Source of the DNA: Candidatus Gastranaerophilales bacterium
Lineage (GTDB): Bacteria; Cyanobacteriota; Vampirovibrionia; Gastranaerophilales; Gastranaerophilaceae
NCBI GenBank assembly: GCA_944324435.1
Contig: CALUWH010000001.1
Coordinates: forward strand, 62,001-126,000
Reading direction: 5' to 3'
Length of the DNA: 64,000 bases
Below the pieces are notes generated by a model. The model searched no databases, was not told the origin of the DNA, and was given only the letters and a program-made list of their open reading frames with translations. A program made the position numbers and the translations under genes. Shown one piece after another: positions 57,847 through 64,000 of the stretch; position 1 is the stretch's first letter, and each line of letters starts with the position of its first letter.

Positions 57847-58935
57847 TTACAGATAATTAAGGAGGCTCATTCCCATAGATGCTGATGTTACCTGCAGGCT
57901 TGCCTGATAGGCATACTGTGCCATATACCAGTCAGTTATTGCCTCTGTCAAATCAACATCACGAATTTCACTTAAATAAGAAGTCAAATTTTCGTTATTT
58001 GTATCAAGGGTTGAAGTTGACATTTCAAGACGGTTATACACACCGCCAAATTTAGTTTGTTCCTCAGTAATTTGGGTCAGAGAGTCTGAAAATCTGTCGA
58101 GAGTCGAATTCATTAATTCATACCCTTCTTCTGTATCACCGTCAAGTACCATTTGAATTGAATTACTGAGAAGCTTCATCGCGCCCATAACGCCCTCTGC
58201 TTCTTCCGGTGCTCCGTCTGTTAAGTCACCTATATCTCCTGTGTATTCCAAACCATTCTCGTATGTATAAACATCGGCCCCGGTTTCATCAGTTGTTCTT
58301 ATAACTCTATTTCCGTTGACGTCAGTGTATACACCGTTACCGGGCTCTACTGCAGCTTTATAATACCCAAAAACTCTGTCGCCGGTCGTATTGATTATTT
58401 CAAAGACCCCGTCTGCAACTTCTGTCTGCCTTATGTAATCAGGGTTGTCATAAGGCGTGCCGTTATAGATAATATCACCGTTATCATCTATTGTATAAGG
58501 AACTGTTTTGGTGTTAGCTCCGCCAAAAATATAATTGTCATTGTACTCAGTGTTAGCCAAATCAACCATTGTCTTGATGGTTTCATCGATTTCGATTTTT
58601 AAAGCTTCCAGTGATGTATCGCTGTATGTCTGGTTGTTTGCCTGAACAGCACTATCCCAGGCAGATGACAGGTAGCTTGTTGCAAGAGACATCAAGTCAT
58701 CAAGTGTGCTGAGTTCGGATTTTGCCATCTCAACATTTGTTGAAAATGTATCTATTTGTCCCAGCTGCCTGCTTGTATTAAGAATATTGACTGCGGCGAT
58801 AGGATCATCCGTAATACTCATAACCTTGTGCCCTGAAGTCAGCTGAGAATTAATCCTGTTGTAGTTATATAAGTTTTGCTGCATATCTGCAACAAGCTGT
58901 GCATATTTCCCTGTGGTTGAAACTCTTTCTACCAT
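57847..58935 (-). CDS. flgL: Flagellar hook-filament junction protein FlgL
   Basis: 362 residues. RVSTTGKYAQLVADMQQNLYNYNRINSQLTSGHKVMSITDDPIAAVNIL is the FlgL start (S-G-x-K-x-x-x-x-x-D-D-P), with the end LTEAITDWYMAQYAYQASLQVTSASMGMSLLNYL. It links FlgK to the filament. It lies 3 bases after flgK; last gene of the cluster, with terminator hairpins next. Confidence 0.95.
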   Translation of the reverse strand: MVERVSTTGKYAQLVADMQQNLYNYNRINSQLTSGHKVMSITDDPIAAVNILNTSRQLGQIDTFSTNVEMAKSELSTLDDLMSLATSYLSSAWDSAVQANNQTYSDTSLEALKIEIDETIKTMVDLANTEYNDNYIFGGANTKTVPYTIDDNGDIIYNGTPYDNPDYIRQTEVADGVFEIINTTGDRVFGYYKAAVEPGNGVYTDVNGNRVIRTTDETGADVYTYENGLEYTGDIGDLTDGAPEEAEGVMGAMKLLSNSIQMVLDGDTEEGYELMNSTLDRFSDSLTQITEEQTKFGGVYNRLEMSTSTLDTNNENLTSYLSEIRDVDLTEAITDWYMAQYAYQASLQVTSASMGMSLLNYL

Positions 58936-58938
58936 TTA

Positions 58939-60534
58939 TTAACCTCCCAGTGTCATTAGCGTATCCAAACAAGCATTACAAATATTAAATACCTGCGCTG
59001 CAGCAGAATACGCTGTTTGGTATTTGACCAAGTCGACCAATTCTTCATTTAAGTCAACGCCGTTGTTATTATCAATCTTGCTCTCGACAGAAGCAACAAC
59101 GTCTGACTGAGTATCATATAATGTCTGCAAGCTGCTGCCTGCAGAAGCAACTTTACCTACAAGTGATGTGTAGTAGTCCTCAATAGACATTCCTTCAAGT
59201 GAATCATGAGCTGTATTTCTTGTATCTAGCATAGCTGCAACGTTTTGTGCGTTACCTACTGCATTTTCGTCAAAATTCGCAGGGTCATCAATGTAAGCGC
59301 AGGCTATATTCCAGATACCGTCTTCCGTAAACAAATCAGAGTTAAGCTGGATATTCCCTGCGGTAATCCCTTCTCCTGTTCCGTCTGCGCCTACAAATAT
59401 CAGATTATTTTCATTTGTTGCCATAAGTTTTCCTGTATCATCAGGATTAATACAATATGCACCTTCTCTGGTATTCAAGTCGTTAAATATATCTGCAATT
59501 GCCTGAGCCAGAGTATTTAAGCTATTCATTACTGTTCCGGCATTAGTTTCGCCGTCACCGTTATCGGTTGCAGAGTGTAAAAGACCGCCCAAAGTTCCTT
59601 CTGTTAATATGGAGTTTGCATTGGCAACAACAACCCTATTTTCTTCCTGAGGATTTATAATACTTATTACGGCATTTTCTCCGTCCCAGTCATCAGGGTA
59701 TGTTATACCCATTTTGTCGCAGTAAGATTGCGCTGTTTCTATTTCCAGCTGACCTGTTACTTTTGCACCTTTAACAAGTGTTACACCGTTTACGGAAATT
59801 TCAACGGCACCGTTGTGGATTTCTTCAACATCAATATCCACAAATTCCGCAATATCATTTAATATTAAATCTCGTTTATCCAGAAGGTTATTCGCTTCCA
59901 GGGTGCCTGTCTGGGTAATCTGAAGAGCTCTGTTTACATCCGCAAGTTCCGTTAACTTGTCGTTTAAAGCTTGATACTGAACATAAATTTTTGAGTTTTC
60001 CAACGACTCTTGGCTAACCCCATCTCCCAATGCTTTAGAAGTCAGCTCTTCAAGCTCAATGCTCTTTGTATTCAAGACAGAAGTTAAAGTTTTGGCTGTT
60101 TCCAAAAAGTTTGTTCGGGCTGTTGAACTCGCCGGATATTCGTTAAGATTGTTTAATGCTTCATAGAAATCGCTTAATGCTGCGTCTACACCGGTGCTTT
60201 CCAAATCATCGAGGATGTTTGCAAGCTCATCAAGATTTGCAAGCTGCTGATCAAGTGTATTCAGATGAGATAATTGAGTTCTGTAGTAGTTATTAAGATA
60301 TGAATCATTATATCTCATAACATTTGCAATCATAACTCCGCCGTTTGCGCGAACCTGATTGTTTACATTATTTCCTATAGAACCTGCAATATTTCTGGTT
60401 GCCAGATTAACTCTTTGTTTGGAATATCCCTCAGTATTCATGTTGGCAACGTTATGCGATACAACGCTGATGGCTTTCTCGTTTATAGAAAGTGCATTTG
60501 CCGACATGTTGAGTGATGATAATAAACTGGACAT
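58939..60534 (-). CDS. flgK: Flagellar hook-filament junction protein FlgK
   Basis: 531 residues. The N-terminus SLLSSLNMSANALSINEKAISVVSHNVANMNTEGYSKQRVNLATR and the end EELVDLVKYQTAYSAAAQVFNICNACLDTLMTLGG are the paired D0/D1 helices of FlgK. The middle NLLDKRDLILNDIAEFVDIDV is conserved. First junction protein on the hook. It is 134 bases after the FlgN gene, its likely chaperone. Confidence 0.95.
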   Translation of the reverse strand: MSSLLSSLNMSANALSINEKAISVVSHNVANMNTEGYSKQRVNLATRNIAGSIGNNVNNQVRANGGVMIANVMRYNDSYLNNYYRTQLSHLNTLDQQLANLDELANILDDLESTGVDAALSDFYEALNNLNEYPASSTARTNFLETAKTLTSVLNTKSIELEELTSKALGDGVSQESLENSKIYVQYQALNDKLTELADVNRALQITQTGTLEANNLLDKRDLILNDIAEFVDIDVEEIHNGAVEISVNGVTLVKGAKVTGQLEIETAQSYCDKMGITYPDDWDGENAVISIINPQEENRVVVANANSILTEGTLGGLLHSATDNGDGETNAGTVMNSLNTLAQAIADIFNDLNTREGAYCINPDDTGKLMATNENNLIFVGADGTGEGITAGNIQLNSDLFTEDGIWNIACAYIDDPANFDENAVGNAQNVAAMLDTRNTAHDSLEGMSIEDYYTSLVGKVASAGSSLQTLYDTQSDVVASVESKIDNNNGVDLNEELVDLVKYQTAYSAAAQVFNICNACLDTLMTLGG

Positions 60535-60667
60535 TGTTCCCTCAATTCTGTTTTAAAGTTACTTTTATAAGCCTGCATTATCTGCCGCTCATTTTGCGGC
60601 TGCATTATCCTTAATACCTGTAGTAAATCGGATTGACAGCCAAGAAACCTTGAACAATTCTTGTTCC

Positions 60668-61165
60668 CTAGATTTCTTCATTTATGGTCCACATGTCTAT
60701 ATCATGTGTGTCTGTTTTTCCTGCTCCGTTGTAATTACTTCCTTGAGGAGCAAAAGCATTAATAATTGTTTCCAACATCTTGTTAGACATTACTATGCCA
60801 TGTTTTAATAGTTCCACATTTTGGTTATTTAGTAACACTAAATCCGGAATAATTTTACAAATCTTAACCTTTCTTTCTTTTAATTTCTCGGTAAAATTAG
60901 GTGCTTCTCGCTCAGAGAGCTCAATAAAGGCTGACATGTTGCCATCTTCGCCGAGAAGTTTTATTGCGATTTCTTGTCTTGAATTGTTAAGTTGTATTAT
61001 TTTATTATTCAAAGCAAGAATTTGATTATCCAGAACTCCCAAATCATCGGGCTTAGCTTTCTTCAGAGTCTCTTTTTTCTCTTCAAAGAGTTTTTTAAGC
61101 TCTGTATAAGCATCGATTATCTTATCAAGGATTTCTATTAAGTTTTGAAATAATTTTTTATCCAT
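60668..61165 (-). CDS. flgN: FlgN-like chaperone
   Basis: 165 residues, helical with no other motif: LFQNLIEILDKIIDAYTELKKLFEEKKETLKKAKPDDLGVLDNQILALNNKIIQLNNSRQEIAIKLLGE is typical of FlgN, which keeps FlgK and FlgL ready for export. The place just before flgK-flgL supports it. AAAGGAC precedes the ATG, part of the shared spacer cassette. The C-terminus (about 140-165) is polar and variable. Confidence 0.82.
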   Translation of the reverse strand: MDKKLFQNLIEILDKIIDAYTELKKLFEEKKETLKKAKPDDLGVLDNQILALNNKIIQLNNSRQEIAIKLLGEDGNMSAFIELSEREAPNFTEKLKERKVKICKIIPDLVLLNNQNVELLKHGIVMSNKMLETIINAFAPQGSNYNGAGKTDTHDIDMWTINEEI

Positions 61166-61181
61166 ATTTTGTCCTTTTTGT

Positions 61182-61289
61182 TGCGTGAAGGGTGAAGAGT
61201 TAGGCGTGAAGAGTGCTTTTAAAAATTTCTCTTATTGAACATACTCATTTTATATTGCTCGCTTCACACCTTACCTTTCACGCTTCACG
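61182..61289 (-). repeat. Flagellar spacer inverted repeat, copy B (flgH-flgN)
   Basis: Arms GCGTGAAGGGTGAAGAG (61183-61199) with partly matching GCGTGAAGAGTG, and CACACCTTACCTTTCACGCTTCACG on the right (61265-61289). A middle A/T stretch includes ATTTTATATTGC. flgH stops 3 bases beyond the right arm; CAAAAAGGAC of the flgN ribosome site follows the left arm. Confidence 0.8.
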
Positions 61290-61291
61290 TA

Positions 61292-61903
61292 TTAGAACAG
61301 ATATTTGATAAATCTGTTGAATATACCTTCGTTCTGGTTTCTGGAGATTGTGCCTCGGCCTGAGAGTGCAAACTGCAGATTAGAAACATTATATGAATAT
61401 ATTTCTCCTGCCGCATTCAGCCATCTCGGATCTACAACTCCGGTTACAATAAAGTCCATTCTCTCGTTGCCGTTCACAAGGGTTTTCTTACCCTGGACAG
61501 CTAGGTTACCGTTTGGAAGCTGCTGTACAACCTGTACTGCAATCTGGTCGCCGAACGTGAGTGTTCTTCCGCCGGTTGCAGAGTTAGACACCTCATTTGT
61601 TCCGCCAAAGCCGTCAGAATCTTTAAGAGACAAGCCAAACCAGCGGTTAAAGAATGATGTAAAAGTATCCACAGTGCTTGAAGATTTTTCGGAGGTATAA
61701 GTTAAGTTATCATTAACAGTAATATTTTCTTCCATGATAATCGAGATTAAGTCTCCTATCTGATGCGCCTGAACTCCGCCGAACAATGAACGCGGTACGC
61801 CTGCATAGTGCTGCGTTGCGCCCAGCGTAAACAGAGATTCTGCCTGAACACTCACGCCCATTGTCATTATAAGCACAGCTAATACTGTCATTAATTTTTT
61901 CAT
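61292..61903 (-). CDS. flgH: Flagellar L-ring protein FlgH, lacking a lipobox cysteine
   Basis: 203 residues. The signal peptide (KKLMTVLAVLIMTMGVSVQA) ends without a Cys, and there is no cysteine anywhere in the protein. The L-ring core is clear: AHQIGDLISIIMEENITVNDNLTYTSEKSSS, TFGDQIAVQVVQQLPNGNLAVQGKKTLVNGNERMDFIVTGVVDPRWLNAAGEIYSYNVSNLQFALSGRGTISRNQNEGIFNRFIKYLF. Normal FlgH is a lipoprotein anchored in the outer membrane. This one must be held otherwise. It is in the flgI-flgJ-flgM-like-flgH-flgN operon. Confidence 0.93.
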   Translation of the reverse strand: MKKLMTVLAVLIMTMGVSVQAESLFTLGATQHYAGVPRSLFGGVQAHQIGDLISIIMEENITVNDNLTYTSEKSSSTVDTFTSFFNRWFGLSLKDSDGFGGTNEVSNSATGGRTLTFGDQIAVQVVQQLPNGNLAVQGKKTLVNGNERMDFIVTGVVDPRWLNAAGEIYSYNVSNLQFALSGRGTISRNQNEGIFNRFIKYLF

Positions 61904-61921
61904 AACTTACCTCTTGTTGTA

Positions 61922-61985
61922 ATGATGGGTGAAGGAATTGTTTTAAATATCCGCTTCACTCTTCAATATTTACCTTTCCCCTTTA
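61922..61985 (-). repeat. Flagellar spacer repeat, copy C (degenerate)
   Basis: ATGATGGGTGAAGGAA on the left and CCGCTTCACTCTTCAAT on the right keep the arm motifs, but the middle is short and the ends poorer. It is between the FlgM-like gene and flgH. Confidence 0.6.
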
Positions 61986-62252
61986 GCAGAGAAATTCTGC
62001 TATAACACTTCTACCATATAGTAAACCGTATTTGATGTCATCATCCGAAATATTGAATTCTCCTACAGTTTTTGCGCATTCTCTTACTTCGTTCACATCA
62101 ATTCTGTCAAGCAAAGTTTGGGTTGAAGAGGTGTTAACCCCTCTTGAAACTTCTATATCTTCTGCTTCAGGCTTTTGTACATTCTGGTTTGATTTGAATG
62201 CGTTTAATGCGCTGAACTGTTGTACTGAATTGGTTTCTATTCTTGGTAACAT
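61983..62252 (-). CDS. Small protein in the flg operon, possibly FlgM-like
   Basis: 89 residues. Polar N-terminus (NSVQQFSALNAFKSNQNVQKPEAEDIEVSRG), then LLDRIDVNEVRECAKTVGEFNISDDDIKYGLLYGRSVIAEFL. The last 45 residues resemble the C-terminal sigma-binding part of FlgM (D-x-x-x-V-x-x-x-x-x-x-x-G-x-Y/F-x-I/V-x-x-x-x-I-x-x-x-L). FlgM is the anti-sigma factor for FliA. Size, order and place are right, but the similarity is weak. It could be another small flagellar protein. Confidence 0.5.
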   Translation of the reverse strand: MLPRIETNSVQQFSALNAFKSNQNVQKPEAEDIEVSRGVNTSSTQTLLDRIDVNEVRECAKTVGEFNISDDDIKYGLLYGRSVIAEFLC

Positions 62253-62269
62253 TTATGTCCTTTCTATTG

Positions 62270-62355
62270 CGTGAGGGGTGAAGAGTGCTTTTATTATTGT
62301 TTATTTGTATTAACTTTTATATTGTTCGCATCACGCCTCACCCTTCACTCTTCAC
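62270..62355 (-). repeat. Flagellar spacer inverted repeat, copy D (flgJ to FlgM-like)
   Basis: Left CGTGAGGGGTGAAGAGTG (62270-62287); right CACGCCTCACCCTTCACTCT (62331-62350). The conserved middle holds TTATATTGTTCGC. The flgJ TAG (62357-62355) directly abuts the right arm; GAAAGGACATAAATG of the next gene follows the left arm. Confidence 0.8.
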
Positions 62356-62708
62356 TAACTCCCAACATACCTTTCCATTTGTCTGTAAATCTGATCTGCA
62401 AATCCGAATGAAGTTCTCGGATTGTTTGCAATATCACGTCCCATTTGCTGATATACTATTGATTTAAAAGTATCGACGTACGGACTTTCCTTTCCGAATA
62501 ATCCGTTTTCACGGTCTACGGTTTTATCCATTTCCGATAACATTTTGGTTATAAAAATAGATTCAAATTCTGTTGCGGCTTTTCTCAGCTGTTCTTTAGA
62601 ATCTCCTGCTTCCTTGATTCGGTTATAGAGAACCTGATCCGAATTAACAGTCTGGGCATTTTGCAGCCCGTTTTTTATTAAATCTATTGTAGGTGTTGAA
62701 AAATCCAT
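62355..62708 (-). CDS. flgJ: FlgJ rod-binding protein without muramidase domain
   Basis: 117 residues, only the N-terminal FlgJ domain: EQLRKAATEFESIFITKMLSEMDKTVDRENGLFGKESPYVDTFKSIVYQQMGRDIANNPRTSFGFADQIYRQM. FlgJ caps and helps rod assembly; in Proteobacteria a C-terminal muramidase is fused. Here it is missing, and a separate transglycosylase sits in the flgF-flgG-flgA operon. AAAGGAC precedes the ATG in the repeated spacer. Confidence 0.9.
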   Translation of the reverse strand: MDFSTPTIDLIKNGLQNAQTVNSDQVLYNRIKEAGDSKEQLRKAATEFESIFITKMLSEMDKTVDRENGLFGKESPYVDTFKSIVYQQMGRDIANNPRTSFGFADQIYRQMERYVGS

Positions 62709-62723
62709 TTATGTCCTTTCTGT

Positions 62724-62841
62724 TGTGTGAAGGGTGAAGAGTGAGGTGTGAATGGTGCTTTTAGAAATTTCTATTATTGCACTTTGTTTATTCATATTAA
62801 TTTATATTGTTCGCTTCACTCTTCACGCCTCACCCTTCACT
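62724..62841 (-). repeat. Flagellar spacer inverted repeat, copy E (flgI-flgJ)
   Basis: Left GTGTGAAGGGTGAAGAGTGA (62724-62743), then GGTGTGAATGGTG; right CGCTTCACTCTTCACGCCTC and CACCCTTCAC (62812-62840). The first 11 bases of the arms (GTGAAGGGTGA) are an exact inverted pair. The flgI TAG stop abuts the right arm; CAACAGAAAGGACATAAATG (flgJ ribosome site and start) lies left. Confidence 0.85.
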
Positions 62842-63940
62842 AGATAATCACCAGCTCGGCTTGCAAGCTTCCTGATTTTTTAAGTGCCTGAAGAATTGAG
62901 ATTAGATCAATAGGCGCAACCCCTATTGCATTTAATGCTCTTACAAGGTCATTAAGATTGCTGTTTGCAGGCATTGTCACAAGACTTCCCGGAGTTTTGT
63001 TAATCTCGATATCTGCGTTTTGGAATCCTACAGTTGCACCGTCTGCAAACGCATTCGGCTGTGAAACCTCGTTTGTGGCAGAAACAGTTACCGTAATATT
63101 TCCGTGCGCTACAGCTGCAGGAAGAAGCTTAACGTCAGCTCCTATTACAACCGTACCCGTCCTTTCATTAACAACAACTTTTGCAGATTCCATAGTCGGA
63201 GCAACTTCCAGATTCTCTATGATAGAGAGGAAAGACACCCTGTCGTTAATAAATTTTGCAGGGATTTCAACCCTTACTGAGCTTCCATCAATTGCCTGAG
63301 CCGGAGCTACCTGAGAAATTGTCTTTGCGATTCTGGAGACAAGGGTGTAATCAGAGCGGTCTATTGAAAGTGTTACAGAATTTTCGTCTCCGATTTCCGT
63401 ATAAATATCACGTTCGATTATTGCACCCCCCGGGATTCTGCCTGTAGTAGTTATTGCAGTTCTTGCGGACGAGCCGCCTGCAGATTTGTTTATACCGCCT
63501 ACAGAAAGAGGGCCCTGTGCTACAGCAACAGCTTCTCCGTTAGGAGCCTTTAGAATTGTTTGTACAAGCACACCGCCTTCAAGGCTTTTTGAGTCAGCGA
63601 TTGCGGATACGGTACAATCGATTTTATCGCCGTTTTTTGCAAACGGAGGAACTGTAGCCGTTACGATTACGGCAGCTGACGCACCTTTTTGGATGTAGTT
63701 TTCCTGCTCAATTACAGTACCTAAGTTTCTCAATAACATTTGGTTTGTAATCTGGGTTGAACGAGAGTTGTCACCGGTACCCGGAAGACCTACGACTACA
63801 CCGTATCCGACAAGCTGGTTCTCACGAACCCCTTTGATGTGGGTTAAATCCATGATTCTTACGGTTGCATTAATAGCTCCTGCCGGAAGCATACCGGCTA
63901 TCATTAATATCATTAAAATTGATGCTAAAACTTTTTTCAT
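62840..63940 (-). CDS. flgI: Flagellar P-ring protein FlgI
   Basis: 366 residues. A signal peptide (KKVLASILMILMIAGMLPAGA) is followed by RIMDLTHIKGVRENQLVGYGVVVGLPGTGDNSRSTQITNQMLLRNLGTVI (diagnostic), then PPFAKNGDKIDCTVSAIADSKSLEGGVLVQTILKAPNGEAVAVAQGPLSVGG and the end NLNDLVRALNAIGVAPIDLISILQALKKSGSLQAELVII. It forms the peptidoglycan-level ring around the rod with the help of FlgA. First gene in the visible operon; a GNRA-loop-like hairpin (63963-63982) lies in its leader. Confidence 0.97.
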   Translation of the reverse strand: MKKVLASILMILMIAGMLPAGAINATVRIMDLTHIKGVRENQLVGYGVVVGLPGTGDNSRSTQITNQMLLRNLGTVIEQENYIQKGASAAVIVTATVPPFAKNGDKIDCTVSAIADSKSLEGGVLVQTILKAPNGEAVAVAQGPLSVGGINKSAGGSSARTAITTTGRIPGGAIIERDIYTEIGDENSVTLSIDRSDYTLVSRIAKTISQVAPAQAIDGSSVRVEIPAKFINDRVSFLSIIENLEVAPTMESAKVVVNERTGTVVIGADVKLLPAAVAHGNITVTVSATNEVSQPNAFADGATVGFQNADIEINKTPGSLVTMPANSNLNDLVRALNAIGVAPIDLISILQALKKSGSLQAELVII

Positions 63941-63962
63941 AATACTTACCCGTTTTTCTTTC

Positions 63963-63982
63963 AGGATTATGAAAATAATCCT
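63963..63982 (-). promoter_or_regulatory. Leader hairpin upstream of flgI
   Basis: AGGATTAT (63963-63970), 4-base loop GAAA, ATAATCCT (63975-63982); perfect 8-bp stem about 23 bases before the flgI start codon. No T-tract follows. It may affect flgI leader structure or end an upstream unit. Confidence 0.4.
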
Positions 63983-64000
63983 AAAGAATATACCTTCCCC

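Overview
The window looks like a chromosomal segment of a low-GC, flagellated bacterium with two membranes that is not a typical proteobacterium. Outer-membrane traits (flgH, flgI, an OmpH/Skp-like chaperone) sit beside genes usual in Cyanobacteria and Firmicutes (RNase Y plus YmdB, Mini-RNase III, a DivIC/FtsB-like protein, LmeA/DUF2993, BioY). Three prepilin-like proteins carry a GFTLAE-type or related N-terminus. This mixture best fits the non-photosynthetic Cyanobacteria (Vampirovibrionia/Melainabacteria, perhaps Gastranaerophilales). That assignment is inference from gene content; no 16S gene is present. The code is standard and genes are tightly packed.

Layout. 1-2.8 kb (minus): partial yidC, an asparaginase and a coiled-coil protein. 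2.9-4.2 kb: flaG-fliS-fliT-like flagellar chaperones. 4.4-8.8 kb: HU, a regulator built of four winged helices, infC with a non-ATG start, tRNA-Phe preceded by an odd tandem repeat, a pilin-like gene and an ATP-grasp enzyme. 8.8-13 kb: an MntA/HepT toxin-antitoxin pair behind argS, then rplI and a MetE-like protein. 13-18.4 kb: a possible FliK-like protein, an EamA transporter, flagellin, Mini-III RNase, TPR and FtsB/DivIC proteins. 18.4-23.2 kb: envelope proteins and a MarR-controlled efflux locus that has lost its centre. 23.2-27.8 kb: ACT, TPR and response-regulator genes, then fliP-fliQ-fliR-flhB. 27.9-32.4 kb (minus): rny-ymdB-PHP-pilin-LOG. 33.7-36.9 kb (minus): lytic transglycosylase-flgF-flgG-flgA. 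37-45.7 kb: a phosphatase, mnmG, pgi, a UvrA2-type ABC protein, a palindrome-bounded element and a 522-residue pilin-like protein. 45.9-49.4 kb (minus): bioY-rimI-HicB-like-GerMN-lmeA and an unknown. 49.5-57.6 kb: mutS, a Nudix enzyme, a glycosyltransferase, an attenuator-like leader before an unknown membrane protein, an NTF2-like pseudogene, tRNA-Gln and deoC. 57.8-63.9 kb (minus): flgI-flgJ-(flgM-like)-flgH-flgN-flgK-flgL.

The flagellar genes form at least five clusters covering the export gate (fliPQR, flhB), distal rod, P- and L-rings, junction proteins, filament and chaperones. The split between a FlgJ without a muramidase domain and a separate lytic transglycosylase suggests that peptidoglycan opening has been moved to the flgF-flgG-flgA operon.

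The most interesting non-coding structure is (1) a classical-looking transcription attenuator at 54.5-54.7 kb, with a serine/asparagine-rich 24-residue leader, an antiterminator and a terminator, in front of a gene of unknown function; (2) homologous spacer cassettes (stop codon, long inverted repeat, Shine-Dalgarno, start codon) placed between successive flagellar genes; (3) tandem copies of the tRNA-Phe 5' end joined to an inverted copy of its D-arm; and (4) a roughly 320-bp element bounded by nested palindromes.
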